Positions 35,319 to 49,700 are shown, counted from the first letter of the stretch. The stretch: 64,000 bases of DNA from Thinopyrum elongatum (GCA_011799875.1 CM022298.1:50664749-50728748); one strand, 5' to 3'. A program made the numbers and translations. The notes: generated by a model from the sequence alone, not told the origin.

Positions 35319-37348
35319 TGTAGGAGATATGCCCTAGAGGCAATAATAAATGTTATTGATTATCTCCCTGTTGATAATTAGTTATGTTCATGCTATAACT
35401 GCATGATTCTCGAGTCTACAAATAAAACGAGGCTTGGAGGGAAACTCATGTGCACGTGTGGGATAATAAACGGTAAAATGTATTCCTAGTCAAGCTTATG
35501 ACTGGCTCAAGTATTGCATGATGATCCTGTTTTCTGATCATGGGCATGACTATGCCGGCATTTTGAGGGCACATTGTTAGCAGAACATTTGTGTTGAACG
35601 ACCCAAATTGATGTTATGCTATGAGATTCTTTCGTCACAAGTTAATGGTTAATAACACAGAGATGGTTAACGTTGCATATCCCTCAGACCATGAGAGTAT
35701 CGAGTTTCTTCATGCTTGATTCATGAACTTTGGGGTTTGTTAAACGTCATCCGTAACTGGATGGCTATTACGGCGGCTTACGGGTTCATGGGAAAGTATG
35801 TCAAGTAACTTGATAGCTCAAGATTGGGATTTGCTCCTCCGACGATGGAGAGATATCTCTGGGCCCTCTCGGTGTTAAGGTATCCATCATCGTCTGGCCA
35901 GACACTTTGTGATTTGATCACGGGGATGCCGGAACACGGTAACGAGAAAAGAGAACAATACCGGTAACGAGGTAACTAGCATAGTGGACAAGTTGTTGAT
36001 CCACGGGAATGCCAACATGTCTCGCCTCGGGTATTTGTAACATATCGCGAAGCAACAGGAATAGCACACGGCAACTGGAGGTTCACTCGAATATTCATTC
36101 ATGTGGGTATAGGGGTCAATATGGGTGTCCACGGCTCTGATGTTGATCATTGATCGGAAGGGGTTCCGTGTCATGTCTATACTTCACCGAACCTATAGGG
36201 TCACACGCTTAAGGGTCATCTATCTGCTGAATACTAGACAGGGAGTCTGAGAGAAAATCACCGAAAAAGTTTCGGACACCGAAAAGTTTCGGACAGCGGA
36301 AAAGTTCCGCAGAGAGAGGTCACCGGATGAGTTCCGGTGAAACTGAAAAGTTGTTTCAGGGGATACCATTAAGTCAAAATGGTTTCGGCACATGCCTGAT
36401 AATTCTTGGAGGATGCCAGAATCATTCTGGAAACTTCTGGGAATTTTCTGGAAGAAAAAACCGGAAATGTTCCGGGGCTGCCGGAACCGCTTCAGATGCT
36501 TTTCGCAGATGAAATCACTAAACTGGAATTGTTCCAAAATGCGTTGAAAATTATTTTAGTGGGTACTAGAAATGTTCTAAGCCCACATAAATATTTTCAG
36601 TTCGAACGGACGCTGAAAAATGTCGTCGTGAATAGTGAAAGTGCTTTTTGGAATTTTTTGGAAAGCCACCTTTTAGGGCTTTTTGCTAAAGGCTTCTAGA
36701 AGGTGATGTGGATGGATGAGAGCCCCCTTGGGGGGGTCCCCTAGGGGGTGGCCGGCCACATGTGGAGCTCCTCCTTGGAGCTCCACATGTCCTTTGGTTT
36801 CTCTCTTATGCCCTTGGAAAGAGTTTCCTTCATGGGTATTTTGGTATTTCTTGAATGCCCATCCTACCCCTTGGTTTTCCTATATAAGGAGGAGAGGGGG
36901 CTGCTCAATCCTTCATCCCTTCTCACATACAAATGCCATGCAATGATCTGGCTTCTCTCTCCCTCCCACGAAAAGAGTTTCGTAGAGCCGAAAGGCTGTC
37001 TGGGTTCCAAGTGACGGTCCGAGTTCTGTGAGTCCTCCCGAAAGGCTGTCCGAGTGACAGTTAGAGTTTCGAAGGTCCTCCCGAAGGGCTGTCCGCGAGA
37101 CCGTCCGGTGGACTGTTCGACCGCCTCCCGGAGGGCTGTCTGAAGGGAAGACGAGGGGATACATCCTCGCGGTTGGGAGGTTGTAAATCCTAGCTGCGGG
37201 GATCTGCACCGCCGATCGTCATCGACTCTACTTCCGTTGCGCTACGAGTCGGTAACGAAAATGATCAAACCTTATATGCAGTCTCCATAGTGGTCCTGGG
37301 CTGGTGCGTAGGTCGGAAATTTTTTGTTTTCTGCTGCGTTACCCTACA
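35319..37348 (+). repeat. 5' LTR of Copia copy 1
   Basis: 2030 bp. It lacks about 127 bp that the 3' LTR has (the GGTGGGAACTAGTTCTGGAT region, 44356-44500). The first 400 bases also lack scattered single bases relative to the 3' LTR, while the rest differs by about a dozen substitutions. Promoter-like TATATAAGGAGGAG is at 36880-36895. Confidence 0.9.
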
Positions 37349-37349
37349 G

Positions 37350-37363
37350 TGGCATCAAGAGCC
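37350..37363 (+). promoter_or_regulatory. primer-binding site of Copia copy 1
   Basis: TGGCATCAAGAGCC, one base after the 5' LTR, is a variant of the initiator-Met tRNA complement (TGGTATCAGAGC) used by BARE/Angela elements. Confidence 0.85.
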
Positions 37364-40300
37364 GTGCTATGCGTAGATGCAGGTTGCGATCTAGAATACA
37401 TAGTGATGTATGGGTGTTGCACAATATAATTAGGTAGTAGATGAGTTCTATTACTGAAAATTATTTGTGCGGGTAGCAGATGAAATCTGTTACCCGATGT
37501 TCTTGTTGCTTCCCTGGAATTTGCATATTTCTGATCTTGATAACAGCATGGTGGAGTTTTAATGTTCTGGCAATCCATGATCCTGATTGATCAACGAAGT
37601 GCTAACAGTTCATTGAATTCCACCGTAGTTAAAAAGAAAGATGAAATTTCGCAGACAAAAGGGCAATGCAGATATGATCTGCACGGGGGTCATGCGTATG
37701 ACAAAGTTTAGTATGGGGTTCAAGATTTTATTATCTCGTGCTTCATACACCCCGCATTGTTAATCTAGCGACTTGAATTATCATACTTGATGATGGACGT
37801 TGGTAGCTTCGGTTTGTTTCGAAACCTTAGAAGCCACGTAAAACAAGTTTTTGCTTGAACCAATTAGAGGCGTCTAACTTGGTTTTGCAGGAGGGTTTGC
37901 ATGTGCATGTGATGTGGTATAGCGGTGCTCATAATAATTTGATTATGTATGAGATGACTATATAATGTAAATTTATTAACATGACCTGCGTGTCATGATT
38001 CGGCATGATGGCTGGAGCCATATGATTGCACTTTAATGACCTGCGTGTCAACCTTGTTGTAATGCATTATTTTATTAGCTATAGAGATAGCAATATTATC
38101 TGGTGCATCAACAAGGTGGTGGCAATCTTCGCTAAGGAGAACACCGACGTGAATGCCGAAGACGAAGAAATACAAGACTTCTCCGTCAGAAAGGGCTATA
38201 CCATATCATGCTTTTATGAATTGCTTGAGATGTTTATCCCTTATGATGCACCCTTCTTGATTGAGCGGTAGTCGCTTTTTATTAGGGTGATCTCTCACAA
38301 AAATATCAAGTAGTTAGTGTTCTCCCAAGTGTAGCACCGTCACGGCACCTAACTTTTCGGGGTATCACAGGATCTCCCTGGGTACGAACGATTAGGGATG
38401 TGTGAGGCGGGTGAGTTGAGACCTCGCAGCAAGATCACTTGGTTGTCTTGACGTTCTGGAAGGATCTCCCTGAGCTCGGAACACGCCCATCGAAATATGA
38501 ACAAGAGTCACATAGAGATGTGATCGGCAAGTTTGCCTACCGATTGAAGTTCGCGCCATCAGTGTTCATCTCGTTCAATGGCGTTGAATGGAAATGCGGG
38601 TCTTGTATCACTCACAATCAATTATGAGAGATATTGATTTGAGTGGGAGCGCACTGTTGAATTAACTTGTTTAATTCTCAGTGCAATTAATTGTGGACAC
38701 TGTCTAAGTGTTATATGCATAATAGTTGTAGAATAATGGCTCGCGTTTCCACCTTCCCTATTAAAAATGAATAGCTGTTAAATATCTGGTTAAAACTTTA
38801 CGGTTGGTAACATAATGTGAGGATTGTCCTCAAGAGTGCCGAGAAGGACTTTGTCCTATCGCATACTTTCGGTATTCTCTCGCTTATGCTATGGATCATG
38901 TGACTCTCGTCCTTCGATCCAAAAGCTAGAATTCCGTTTCAGTCTAGTGCAATATGTTTGCTTCCATGAGACCCGAACTTCGAAAGTTTGGATAGTTATG
39001 TGATATTCATGGAATCTAAAAATCATTTTCAGAGACAGACAAAGGCTAAAAGATATGAGATATCCAAAGCAATGTTTGTTTGCAAACTATTAGTAAAAGA
39101 GTTTACTATGCATTAGACTGATAAGAGAGGGATCCAGAAGAACGCCTGTCATATGATGAAAGGTGAATAAAACAACAACTTAAAGAGAAAGGAAGTGTCC
39201 GAAGGGTGTTAGTGAAACTTTCACGCCTAGGAAGTCCGGGGCTAACGCCACTCTTAAGTTGGGTGCTTCTTCTGAGAGTAGGAGAAATACTAAAAGTTAA
39301 ACTGTTAGAAGTATAATGGCAGAAAGAAAGAAGACTGGAATATCCAGCTCATGTATGAATGTCATACAAGTTTTTGATGTATAGAAGGCTAGTCAAAGAT
39401 ATAGTTCTTGGGAATTATGATTAATTTGTTAATCACTGATTCTTGGGTATTGTGAGTTAATCATAGAGATACCCGCTCGATTGCATTCTGTTGCAACTCG
39501 ATGTAAGAACTACTATGGCCTGAAAGACTAGCCAGGAATGAGTTTTAGGTATACACAGGGAACATGGTAAATGTTACTATACCTTCCATCGGTGTATTAC
39601 CGTCTGTATTTATTTTCATAATTCATTTAGAGTTTTACAAACTCTAGCCTTTGCATAAAGTAATCTTGCAAGAAGGTTGTCCATAAGAGAACTTTTTATG
39701 TTCGATGTTATGAATAACATAAGGGCCATACTTTCATTGAGAATGAGATGCATGTTATTAATAATGATAATAATATATTACCTCTGGATTTACTTTCATA
39801 ATTCATTTTAGAGTTTTACACACTCTAGCCCATTGCACAATGTTTATTGCAAAAGAGTTGTTCATAAAAGAACAATTGTTGTTCAGTATTATGAATAACA
39901 TGAAGGGGCATACTTCCATCCAAGATGGGATGTATGTTATGAATATTGATGGTAAAATGATACATCCATAACACTGACGCTAAATGTCGCTAGACTAAAA
40001 GAATACCACACAAGTGTGGCACTGCATTTGGTCACATTGGAGAAACCCGCATGAAAGATTCCATTATGATGGATTTTGAAGTCGTTTGATTTTTGAATCA
40101 TCTGACACTTGCAACTTTCCTTTGAAAAGTGAAGTGACTGAAATACCGTTCACAGGCCATAAGGAACGAGCAAAGAATTTATTGGTGATCATACATTTTG
40201 ATGTATGTAGTCCGATAAATGTTTTTGCAAGTAGTGGATTTATCTATCTTCGGAAATGACTCAAGTAGATATATGGATATTTACTTGATGAGACGTAAGT

Positions 40301-42651
40301 CTGAATTTTTTGAATTCATTCAAAAGGTTTTCAAATATGAAATAGAAGTTATTGTAACAAGAAGATTATGTTTCTACAATTCGATTGCAGAAAAGAATAT
40401 TTGAGTTACAAGTTTAGCGAATGTCTGATGAGTTGTGAAAGGGGTTTCATAACTTGCACCTCCCGGAACACCACTGCAAGTGGAAAGTCCGTGAAGATGT
40501 AATCGAACCATTTATGACATGGTAAGATCAAAGATGGCATAAATAAATTTGCCATTATCCCTTTTAAAGGGTGATGCTTTAGAGACTGCGGCTTTTACAC
40601 TGAAAAGCGCTCCATCGGGTCTGTTGAAATGACACCATGGTATGGTACGCCCAACCATGTTATATCTTTTCTTAACATTTGGAATATGGGGCTTGTGTAA
40701 AAGGTTACAAACCTATTCCAAATCAGACAAGTGCTACTTTGTAGGTTATCCCAAGTCATTGGGTATTCCCCCACCACTATACCGAGGCAAAAGTTTTTGC
40801 CACAAAATGGTATGCTTTTAAAGAGAATTGTTCTTGCAAAAGGTGAGTGGGAGGACAGTGCAACTCGACGAGATAACCAGTATCTTCGTCATCAGGTCAA
40901 AGGAAAGGAACCTTGGAAGTGATTCCGGAGTTTCCTACTGCGACTGATACGGAAGTCTCTACAATAAAATGTATGGACTTTGGTCGAACTTGCAACTGAA
41001 CCACGTAGGCAAGGCTCGTGCAAACCTCTCAGGTGCGCAGACGAGATATTGTTATTAGACAACAGTATACCTACGATACACAAGGAAGCGTTGATGGGCC
41101 CTGACTCCGGGATTGGCTAAATGCCAATATAATCCGAGATAGTTTCCATATAAATGATTCAAGATCATATCTTGATGACCCCTTCAGAAGACTTAGAGTC
41201 TAACGAACTTTTATGGAACTATAAACTGATATGGATAAAATGTTTTATCCATAAAGCTCGACTTGTTGAAATAACAAGTTCAAGGAGTTGACTATGATGA
41301 GGTTGTTTCATCGTAGCGATGCTTAAAGTCAGTTCAGGTTGAACTAGCAATTAATACAAATTTCATATCATGAGATATGAAACAAGGGATGACAAAAGGA
41401 TTTCCATCTGATGGAAATGAAACCAAGGACTTGCATGTGTTACAGTCCAAGGTATTTTGTGAGTCCAGAGGATGCTAGTAAGGGTGCAAACTTCAGAGTT
41501 CCAGCGATGGACAGAAGAGAGCAAAGTGGAGTTGGAATCTTCGTGTTTTGATGAAATGGTCAAAGGAGTTTGACTTCATCAATGGGTAACGAAGATGCTT
41601 GTAATTCAAGAAAGTAAGTGGGAGCCTAATAATATTTCTAAAAACCTTGTGTGCTTGACACATTGTTAATTGGAAATAAAATTCTTGACACGAATTAGGA
41701 CTTCATTTGAAAATAGTTTTTCGATGAAGTGCTTGGGCTAAATAGCCTCAATATTAGGCATAATGATCTATGGAGATAGATTTACCTAATGGGGCTAAGC
41801 AATAAATACATATTGACAAGATGCTAAAACTTTTTAGCATTTAAAACGCCAAGGAGTGATTCTTGCCGAAGTCACATGGAAAGAGATTTGCAAGACTCGG
41901 TGTCCCAAAAACACTGATGAGCAAAATACATGATGGAGATTCCTCACACCTTCGTGTTTGGATTAATCATGTATTCCATGGTATGTAAAACAACCAGTTT
42001 TGTCCGATACTCCCAAGGTGTTGCGAGTATAGATACCAAAGTGATCAAAAGTACTGATCATAGGACAACAGTGAAAAGTGTCATTGAATGCTAGAGTAGC
42101 ACTGATGACATGTTTTCTCGCAAGTGGAGATCATGAAGAGTTCGTTGTAAAATGTTACATCGATACAGTCTTCATCATTGCTCCAAGCGATTTTCGATTT
42201 AAATAAAGGGTTTTGTGTAATACATAATATGGTGGCACGGTAGTTGGAAATTGTTCCAAACAAGATACTGTGGCGAATTCTATAACAGAGGCGAAGTATG
42301 TTGCCGCTTTTTAAGCGACAAAGAAGATGTTGAATCATATAGTTCATTCATGAACTTAGTATGGTTCCAAGATGACTTTTGTCAATGGGACACTACTGCA
42401 GGTAGTTGCTCCATACCTCAGTCTGAGGAATCCAGGTTCGACCTGTGATTCACATACATACAAAGTCTAGTCCACACAAAATATGAATTTTGTGAAAGCA
42501 TGAAAATGCGAAGGATATGCAAAGAGACACACGGAGCTGAAGTCGTCAGATCCGTTGGACATCAGGCTATACCACATGCGAAGCATATTTACACAGGTGT
42601 GCCACAGGTGTAAAGTGCATTAGCATTAACTAGATTATTGACTCTAGTGCA

Positions 42652-42661
42652 AGTGGGAGTC
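42652..42661 (+). promoter_or_regulatory. polypurine tract of Copia copy 1
   Basis: AGTGGGAGTC immediately before the 3' LTR, in the context GACTCTAGTGCAAGTGGGAG conserved in BARE-type elements. It primes plus-strand synthesis. Confidence 0.8.
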
Positions 42662-44839
42662 TGTAGGAGATATGCCCTAGAGGCAATAATAAATGTTATT
42701 GATTATCTCCCTGTTCATAATTAGGTTTATGTTCCATGCTATAACTGCAATGATTCTCGAGTCTACAAATAAAACGAGGCTTGGAGGGAAACTCATGTGC
42801 ACGTGTGGGATAATAAACGGTAAAATGTATTCCTAGTCAAGCCTCTATGACTGGCTCAAGTATTGCATGATGATCCTGTTTTCCTGATCATGGGCATGAC
42901 TATGCCAGCAATTTTGAGGGCACAATTGTTAGCAGAACATTTGTGTTGAATCGACCCAAATTGATGTTATGCTATGAGATTCTTTCGTCACAAGTTAATG
43001 GTTAATAACACAGAGATGGTTAACGTTTGCATAATTCCTCAGACCATGAGAGTATCGAGTTTCTTCATGCTTGATTCATGAACTTTGGGGTTTGTTAAAC
43101 GTCATCCGTAACTGGATGGCTATTACGGCGGCTTACGGGTTCATGGGAAAGTATGTCAAGTAACTTGATAGCTCAAGATTGGGATTTGCTCCTCCGACGA
43201 TGGAGAGATATCTCTGGGCCCTCTCGGTGTTAAGGTATCCATCATCGTCTGCCCAGACACTTTGTGATTTGATCACGGGGATGCCGGAACACGGTAACGA
43301 GAAAAGAGAACAATACCGGTAACGAGGTAACTAGCATAGTGGACAAGTTGTTGATCCACGGGAATGCCAACATGTCTCGCCTCGGGTATTTGTAACATAT
43401 CGCGAAGCAACAGGAATAGCACACGGCAACTGGAGGTTCACTCGAATATTCATTCGTGTGGGTATAGGGGTCAATATGGGTGTCCACGGCTCCGATGTTG
43501 ATCATTGATCGGAAGGGGTTCCGTGTCATGTCTATACTTCACCGAACCTATAGGGTCACACGCTTAAGGGTCATCTATCTGCTGAATACTAGACAGGGAG
43601 TCTGAGAGAAAATCACCGAAAAAGTTTCGGACACCGAAAAGTTTCGGACAGCGGAAAAGTTCCGCAGAGAGAGGTCACCGGATGAGTTCCGGTGAAACTG
43701 AAAAGTTGTTTCAGGGGATACCATTAAGTCAAAATGGTTTCGGCACATGCCTGATAATTCTTGGAGGATGCCAGAATCATTCTGGAAACTTCTGGGAATT
43801 TTCTGGAAGAAAAAACCGGAAATGTTCCGGGGCTGCCGGAACCGCTTCAGATGCTTTTCGCAGATGAAATCACTAAAATGGAATTGTTCCAAAACGCGTT
43901 AAAAATTATTTTAGTGGGTACTAGAAATGTTCTAAGCCCACATAAATATTTTCAGTTCGAACGGACGCTGAAAAATGTCGTCGTGAATAGTGAAAGTGCT
44001 TTTTGGAATTTTTTGGAAAGCCACCTTTTAGGGCTTTTTGCTAAAGGCTTCTAGAAGGTGATGTGGATGGATGAGAGCCCCCTTGGGGGGGGGGACCCCT
44101 AGGGGGTGGCCGGCCACATGTGGAGCTCCTCCTTGGAGCTCCACATGTCCTTTGGTTTCTCTCTTATGCCCTTGGAAAGAGTTTCCTTCATGGGTATTTT
44201 GGTATTTCTTGAATGCCCATCCTACCCCTTGGTTTTCCTATATAAGGAGGAGAGGGGGCTGCTCAATCCTTCATCCCTTCTCACATACAAATGCCATGCA
44301 ATGATCTCGCTTCTCTCTCCCTCCAACGAAAAGAGTTTCATAGAGCCGAAAGGCTGTCTGGGTTCCGGTGGGAACTAGTTCTGGATGGCGAAGCCCTGCC
44401 GGATAGATGACACCGTATGTGTGCAACTCTGTAGAGAGGTCGTAGTTTCTATCTTAGTGCCCGAGGGGCTGTTCGAGAGTGCCTCCCGAAGGGCTGTCCA
44501 AGTGACGGTCCGAGTTCTGTGAGTCCTCCCGAAAGGCTGTCCGAGTGACCGTTAGAGTTTCGAAGGTCCTCCCGAAGGGCTGTCCGCGAGACCGTCCGGT
44601 GGACTGTTCGACCGCCTCCCGGAGGGCTGTCTGAAGGGAAGACGAGGGGATACATCCTCGCGGTTGGGAGGTTGTAAATCCTAGCTGCGGGGATCTGCAC
44701 CGCCGATCGTCATCGACTCTACTTCCGCTGCGCTACGAGTCGGTAACGAAAATGATCAAACCTTATATGCAGTCTCCATAGTGGTCCTGGGCTGGTGCGT
44801 AGGTCGGAAATTTTTTGTTTTCTGCTGCGTTACCCTACA
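42662..44839 (+). repeat. 3' LTR of Copia copy 1
   Basis: 2178 bp, TG..CA ends. It carries 3'-LTR-specific variants such as TCTGCCCAGACAC (43249), AAAATGGAATTG (43874) and AACGCGTTAAAA (43892), useful for comparing copies. Downstream TTCTC is the second half of the target duplication. Confidence 0.9.
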
Positions 44840-46787
44840 TTCTCGCATGCGTAGACGCCCGTCTTGGGGCTCCGTGGTGTGGCCCCCCTCCACGGAAGGC
44901 AGAGCAGCCGTCACTTAGAGGGGGGGATGGTGCGGGTGCGGTGGAACCGGAGGGAATCTAGTGTTGGGTTGGGTCCAGACCGTGTTCGGGGATGTTGCTA
45001 TGGGCTGACCTATCGCAACCAGGTGGAAGAGTCCACCGGTCAAAGCCCGTCCGGCGAAAGTCAAAGGGCTAGATCTACTGGTCAACTGGGATTCGGGGTG
45101 GCCTTCGGGGTGTAGCTATGCCACCGAAACATCGCACGGGTCCCAATGCATGTGTGAAAGTGTTGTTCTCCTCGCTGCGTAAGGACGCCCTCTTGGGGCT
45201 TCGTGGTGTGCCCCCCCTCCACGAAGGCAGAGAGCCGTCACTTAGAGGGGGGATGGTGCGGGTGCGGTGGAACCGGAGGGAATCTAGTGTTGGGTTGGGG
45301 TCCAGACCGTGTTCGGGGATGTTGCTATGGGGCTGACCTATCGCAACCAGGTGGAAGAGTCCCCCGGTCAAAGCCCGTCCGGCGAAAGTCAAAGGGCTAG
45401 ATCTACTGGTCAACTGGATTCGGGGTGGCCTTCGGGGTGTAGCTATGCCACCGAAACATCGCACGGGTCCCGATGCTGTGTGAAGTGTTCTCGCATGCGT
45501 AGACGCCCGTCTTGGGGCTCCGTGGTGTGGCCCCCCTCCACGGAAGGCAGAGCCGCCGTCATTGAGAGGGGGGATGGTGCGGGTGCGGTGGAACCGGAGG
45601 GAATCTAGTGTTGGGTTGGGTCCAGACCGGTTCGGGGATGTTGCTAGGGGCTGACCTATCAACCGGTGGAAGAGTCCACCGTCAAAGCCCGTCCGGCGAA
45701 AGTCAAAGGGCTAGATCTACTGTCAACTGGGATTCGGGGTGGCCTTCGGGGTGTAGCTATGCCACCGAAACATCGCACGGTCCCGATGCATGTGTGAAAG
45801 TGTTTCTCGCATGCGTAGACGCCCGCCTTGGGGCTCCGTGGTGTGGCCCCCCCTCCACGGAAGGCAAGCAGCCGTCACTTAGAGGGGGGATGGTGCGGTG
45901 CGTGGAACCGAGGGAATCTAGTGTTGGGTTGGGTCCAGACCGTGTTCGGGGATGTTGCTATGGGCTGACCTATCGCACACCAGGTGGAAGAGTCCACAGT
46001 CAAAGCCCTCCGGCGAAAGTCAAAGGGCTAGATCTACGGTCAACTGGGATTCGGGGTGGCCTTCGGGGTGTAGCTATGCCACCGAAACATCGCACGGGTC
46101 CCGATGCATGTGTGAAAGTGTTCTCGCATGCGTAGACGCCCGTCTGGGGCTCCGTGGTGTGGCCCCCCTCCACGGAAGGCAGAGCAGCCGTCACTTAGAG
46201 GGGGGATGGTGCGGGTGCGGTGGAACCGGAGGAATCTAGTGTTGGGTTGGGTCCAGACCGTGTTCGGGATGTTCTATGGGCTGACCTACGCAACCAGGTG
46301 GAAGAGTCCACCGTCAAAGCCCGTCCGGCGAAAGTCAAAGGGCTAGATCTACTGGTCAACTGGATTCGGGGTGCGCTCGGGGTGTAGCTATGCCACCGAA
46401 CAATCGCACGGGTCCCGATGCATGTGTGAAAGTGTCTCGCATGCGTAGACGCCCGTCTTGGGGCTCCGTGGTGTGGCCCCCCTCCACGGAAGGCAGAGCA
46501 GCCGTCACTTGAGGGGGAGATGGTGCGGGTGCGGTGGAACCGGAGGGAATCTAGTGTTGGGTTTGGTCCAGACCGTGTTCGGGGATTTTGCTATGGGCTG
46601 ACCTATCGCAACCAGGTGGAAGAGTCCACCGGTCAAAGCCCGTCCGGCGAAAGTCAAAGGGCTAGATCTACTGGTCAACTGGATTCGGGTGGCCTTCGGG
46701 GTGTAGCTATGCCACCGAAACATCGCACGGGTCCCGAGGCATGTGTGAAAGTGTTCTCGCATGCGTAGACGCCCGTCTTGGGGCTCC
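44840..46787 (+). repeat. 323-bp tandem array, segment 2 (about 6 units)
   Basis: Continues the unit interrupted by Copia copy 1. From about 45160 the units show frequent 1-2 base deletions and occasional insertions. The second unit carries the variants TCCCAATGCATG and GGCTTCGTGGTGTGCCCC, which recur after 57276. The segment ends abruptly at a join to mid-LTR sequence. Confidence 0.85.
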
Positions 46788-49700
46788 TCTAGTTTCTTCA
46801 GTTTGATTCATGAACTTTGGGTTTGTTAAACGTCATCCGTCTGGATGGCTATTACGGCGGCTTACGGGTTCATGGGAAAGTATGTCAAGTAACTTGATAG
46901 CTCAAGATTGGGATTTGCCCTCCGACGATGGAGAGATATCTCTGGGCCCTCTCGGTGTTTAAGTATCCATCATCGTCTGGCCAGACACTTTGTGATTTGA
47001 TCACGGGGTGCCGGAACACGGTAACGAGAAAGAGAACAATACCGTAACGAGGTAACTAGCATAGGGGACAAGTTGTTGATCCACGGAATGCCAACATGTC
47101 TCGCCTCGGGTATTTGTAACATCGCGACAGCACAGGAATAGCCACACGGCACGGAGGTTCACTCGAATATTCATTATGTTGGGTATAGGGGTCAATATGG
47201 TGTCCACGGCTCTGATGTTATCATTGATCGGAGGGGTTCCGTGTCATGTCTATACTTCACCGAACCTAGGTGTCACACCGCTTAAGGGTCATCATTCTGC
47301 TGATACTAGACGGAGTCTGAGAGAAAATCACCGAAAAAGTTTCGGACAACACAAAAGTTTCGGACACGCGGAAAAGTTCCGCAGAGAGAGGTCACCGGAT
47401 GAGTTCCGGTGAAACTGAAAGTTGTTTTCAGGGGATACCATTAAGTCAAAATGGTTTCGGCACATCCGCTGATATTCTTGGAGATGCCAGAATCATTTCT
47501 TGACTACTTCTCTGGGAATTTTCTGGAAGAAAAAACCGGAAATGTTCCGGGGCTGTGCCGGAACCGCTTTCAGATGCTTTTCCGCAGATAATCACTAAAC
47601 TGGAATTGTTCCAAAATGCGTTGAAAATTATTTTAGTGGGTACTAAAATGTTCTAAGACCACCATAATATTTTTCAGTTCGAACGGACGCTGAAAAATGT
47701 CGTCGTGAATAGTGAAAGTGCTTTTTGGAATTTTTTGGAAAGCCACCTTTTAGGGCTTTTTGCTAAAGGCTTCTAGAAGGTGATGTGGATGGATAGAGCC
47801 CCCTTGGGGGGGTCCCCTAGGGGTGGCCGGCCACATGTGGAGCTCCTCCTTGGAGCTCCACATGTCTTGGTTCTCTCTCTTATGCCCTTGGAAAGAGTTT
47901 CCTCAGGGGTATTTTTGTATTCCTTGAATGCCCTACCTAACCCTTGGTTTTCCTATATAAGGAGGAGAGGGGCTTGCTCAATCCTCTCATCCCTTCTCAC
48001 ATACAATGCCATGCAGAATGATCTGGCTTCTCTCTCCCTCCTACTCCACGAGAAAGAGTTTCGTAGAAGCCAAGGCTGTCTGGTTCCAGATGACGGGTCC
48101 GAGTTCTTGAAGTCCTCGCGAAGGGTGACTGTCCGGGTTCAGGATTAGGGTGTGGAAGTTTGACGAAAGAGGAGGAAGATCGGAATCCCGGCCGTGTGTA
48201 TGTCCAAACTAGACTGCGACGAGCTCCCGGAGGGCTGTCTGAAGGGAAGACGAGGGGATACATCCTCGCGGTTGAGGTTGTAATCCTAGCTGCGGGATCT
48301 CACCCGCCGATCGTCATCGACTCTACTTCCGTTGCGCTACGAGTCGGTAACGAAAATGATCAAACCTTATATGCAGTCCTCCATAGTGGTCCTGGGCTGT
48401 GCGTGGTCGGAAATTTTTGTGTTTCTGCTGCGTTACCCTACAGTGCGCATCAAGGCCGTGCTATGCGTAGATGCAGGTTGCGATCTAGAATACATAGTGA
48501 TGTATGGGTGTTGCACAATATAATTAGGTAGTAGATGAGTTCTATTACTGAATTATATTTGTGCGGGTAGCAGATGAATCTTTTACCCGATGTTCTTGTT
48601 GCTTCCCTGGAATTTGCATATTTCTGATCTTGATAACAGCAGTGTGGAGTTTAATGTTTGTCTGAGCAATCATGATCCTGATTGATCAACGAAGTCTAAC
48701 AGTTCATTGAATTCCACCGTAGTATAAAAAAAGATGAAATTTCGCAGACAAAAGGGCAATGCAGATATGATCTGCACGGGGGTCATGCGTATGACAAAGT
48801 TTATGTATGGGTTCAAGATTTTATTATCGTCGTGCTTCATACACCCCGCATTGTAATCTTAGCGACTTGAATTATCATACTTGATGATGGACGTGGGTAG
48901 CTTCGGTTTGTTTCAAACCTTAGAAGCCACGTAAAACAAGTTTTGCTTGAACCAATTAAGGCGTCTAACTTGGTTTTGCAGGAGGGTTTGCATGTGCATG
49001 TGATGTGGTATAGCGGTTCCATAATAATTGATTATGTAGAATGACTATATAATGTAAATTTATTAACATACCTGCGTGTCATGATTCGGCATGATGGCTG
49101 GAGCCATATGATTGCACTTTAATGACCTGCGTGTCAACCTTGTTGTAATGCATATTTTATTAGCTATAAGATGCATTATCTGGTGCATCAACAAGGTGGT
49201 GGCAATCTTCGCTAAGGAACACCACTGAATGCCGAAGACGAAGAATACAAGACTTCTCCGTCAAAAGGGCTATACCATATCATGCTTTTATGAATTGCTT
49301 GAGATGTTTATCCTTATGATGCACCTTCTTGATTGAGCGGTGTCGCTTTTTATTAGGGTGATCTCTCACAAAAATATCAAGTATGAGTGTTCTCCCAAGT
49401 GTAGCACCGTCACGGCACCTAACTTTTCGGGTTATCACAGACTCCCTGGGTCACGAACGATTAGGGATGTGTGAGGCGGGTGAGTTGAGACCTCGCAGCA
49501 AGATCACTTGGTTGTCTTGACGTTCTGAGGATTCCCCTGAGCTCGAACACGCCCATCGAAATATGAAAGAGTCACATAGAGATGTGGATCGGCAGTTTGC
49601 CTACCGATTGAAGTTCGCGCCATCAGTTGTTCATCTCGTTCAATGGCGTTGAATGGAAATGCGGCTTGTATCACTCACAATCAATTATGAGAGATATTAA

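Larger units (their letters stand above)
37349..42661 (+). pseudogene. decayed Copia gag-pol region of copy 1
   Basis: The order is still readable across frames. A GAG-pre-integrase remnant (about 39980-40190, including PFTGHKERA) is followed by an integrase core remnant with SSRYMDIYLMRRKSEF (about 40190-40320) and KSDKCYFVGYP (near 40720). Then come reverse-transcriptase fragments (FDEMVKGV near 41550; SHMERD and IMYSMVCKT near 41870-41990) and an RNase H piece with SKQDTV.NSITEAKYVAA (near 42255-42300). Many stops and frameshifts break every domain; no frame exceeds about 90 codons. The 5' part (37.4-39.9 kb) holds no recognisable gag, only leader-like sequence and short frames. Confidence 0.8.
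35319..44839 (+). mobile_element. Copia LTR retrotransposon (Angela/BARE-like), copy 1, full length
   Basis: A 9521-bp element inserted in the array with perfect 5-bp target duplication TTCTC (35314-35318 and 44840-44844). LTRs start TGTAGGAGATATGCCCTAGA and end CTACA. The primer-binding site, polypurine tract and order of pol remnants are those of Triticeae Angela/BARE Copia elements. The coding region is full of stops, so the element must have been moved by proteins from elsewhere. Confidence 0.9.

Noticed and set aside
34313..46346. Long overlapping ORFs in both strands of the 323-bp array (e.g. 34313-34849 plus, 45075-45662 minus)
   Set aside because: The period is not a multiple of three, so each unit changes frame. 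The frames contain the same sequence read in different phases, have no domain, and depend on indels.
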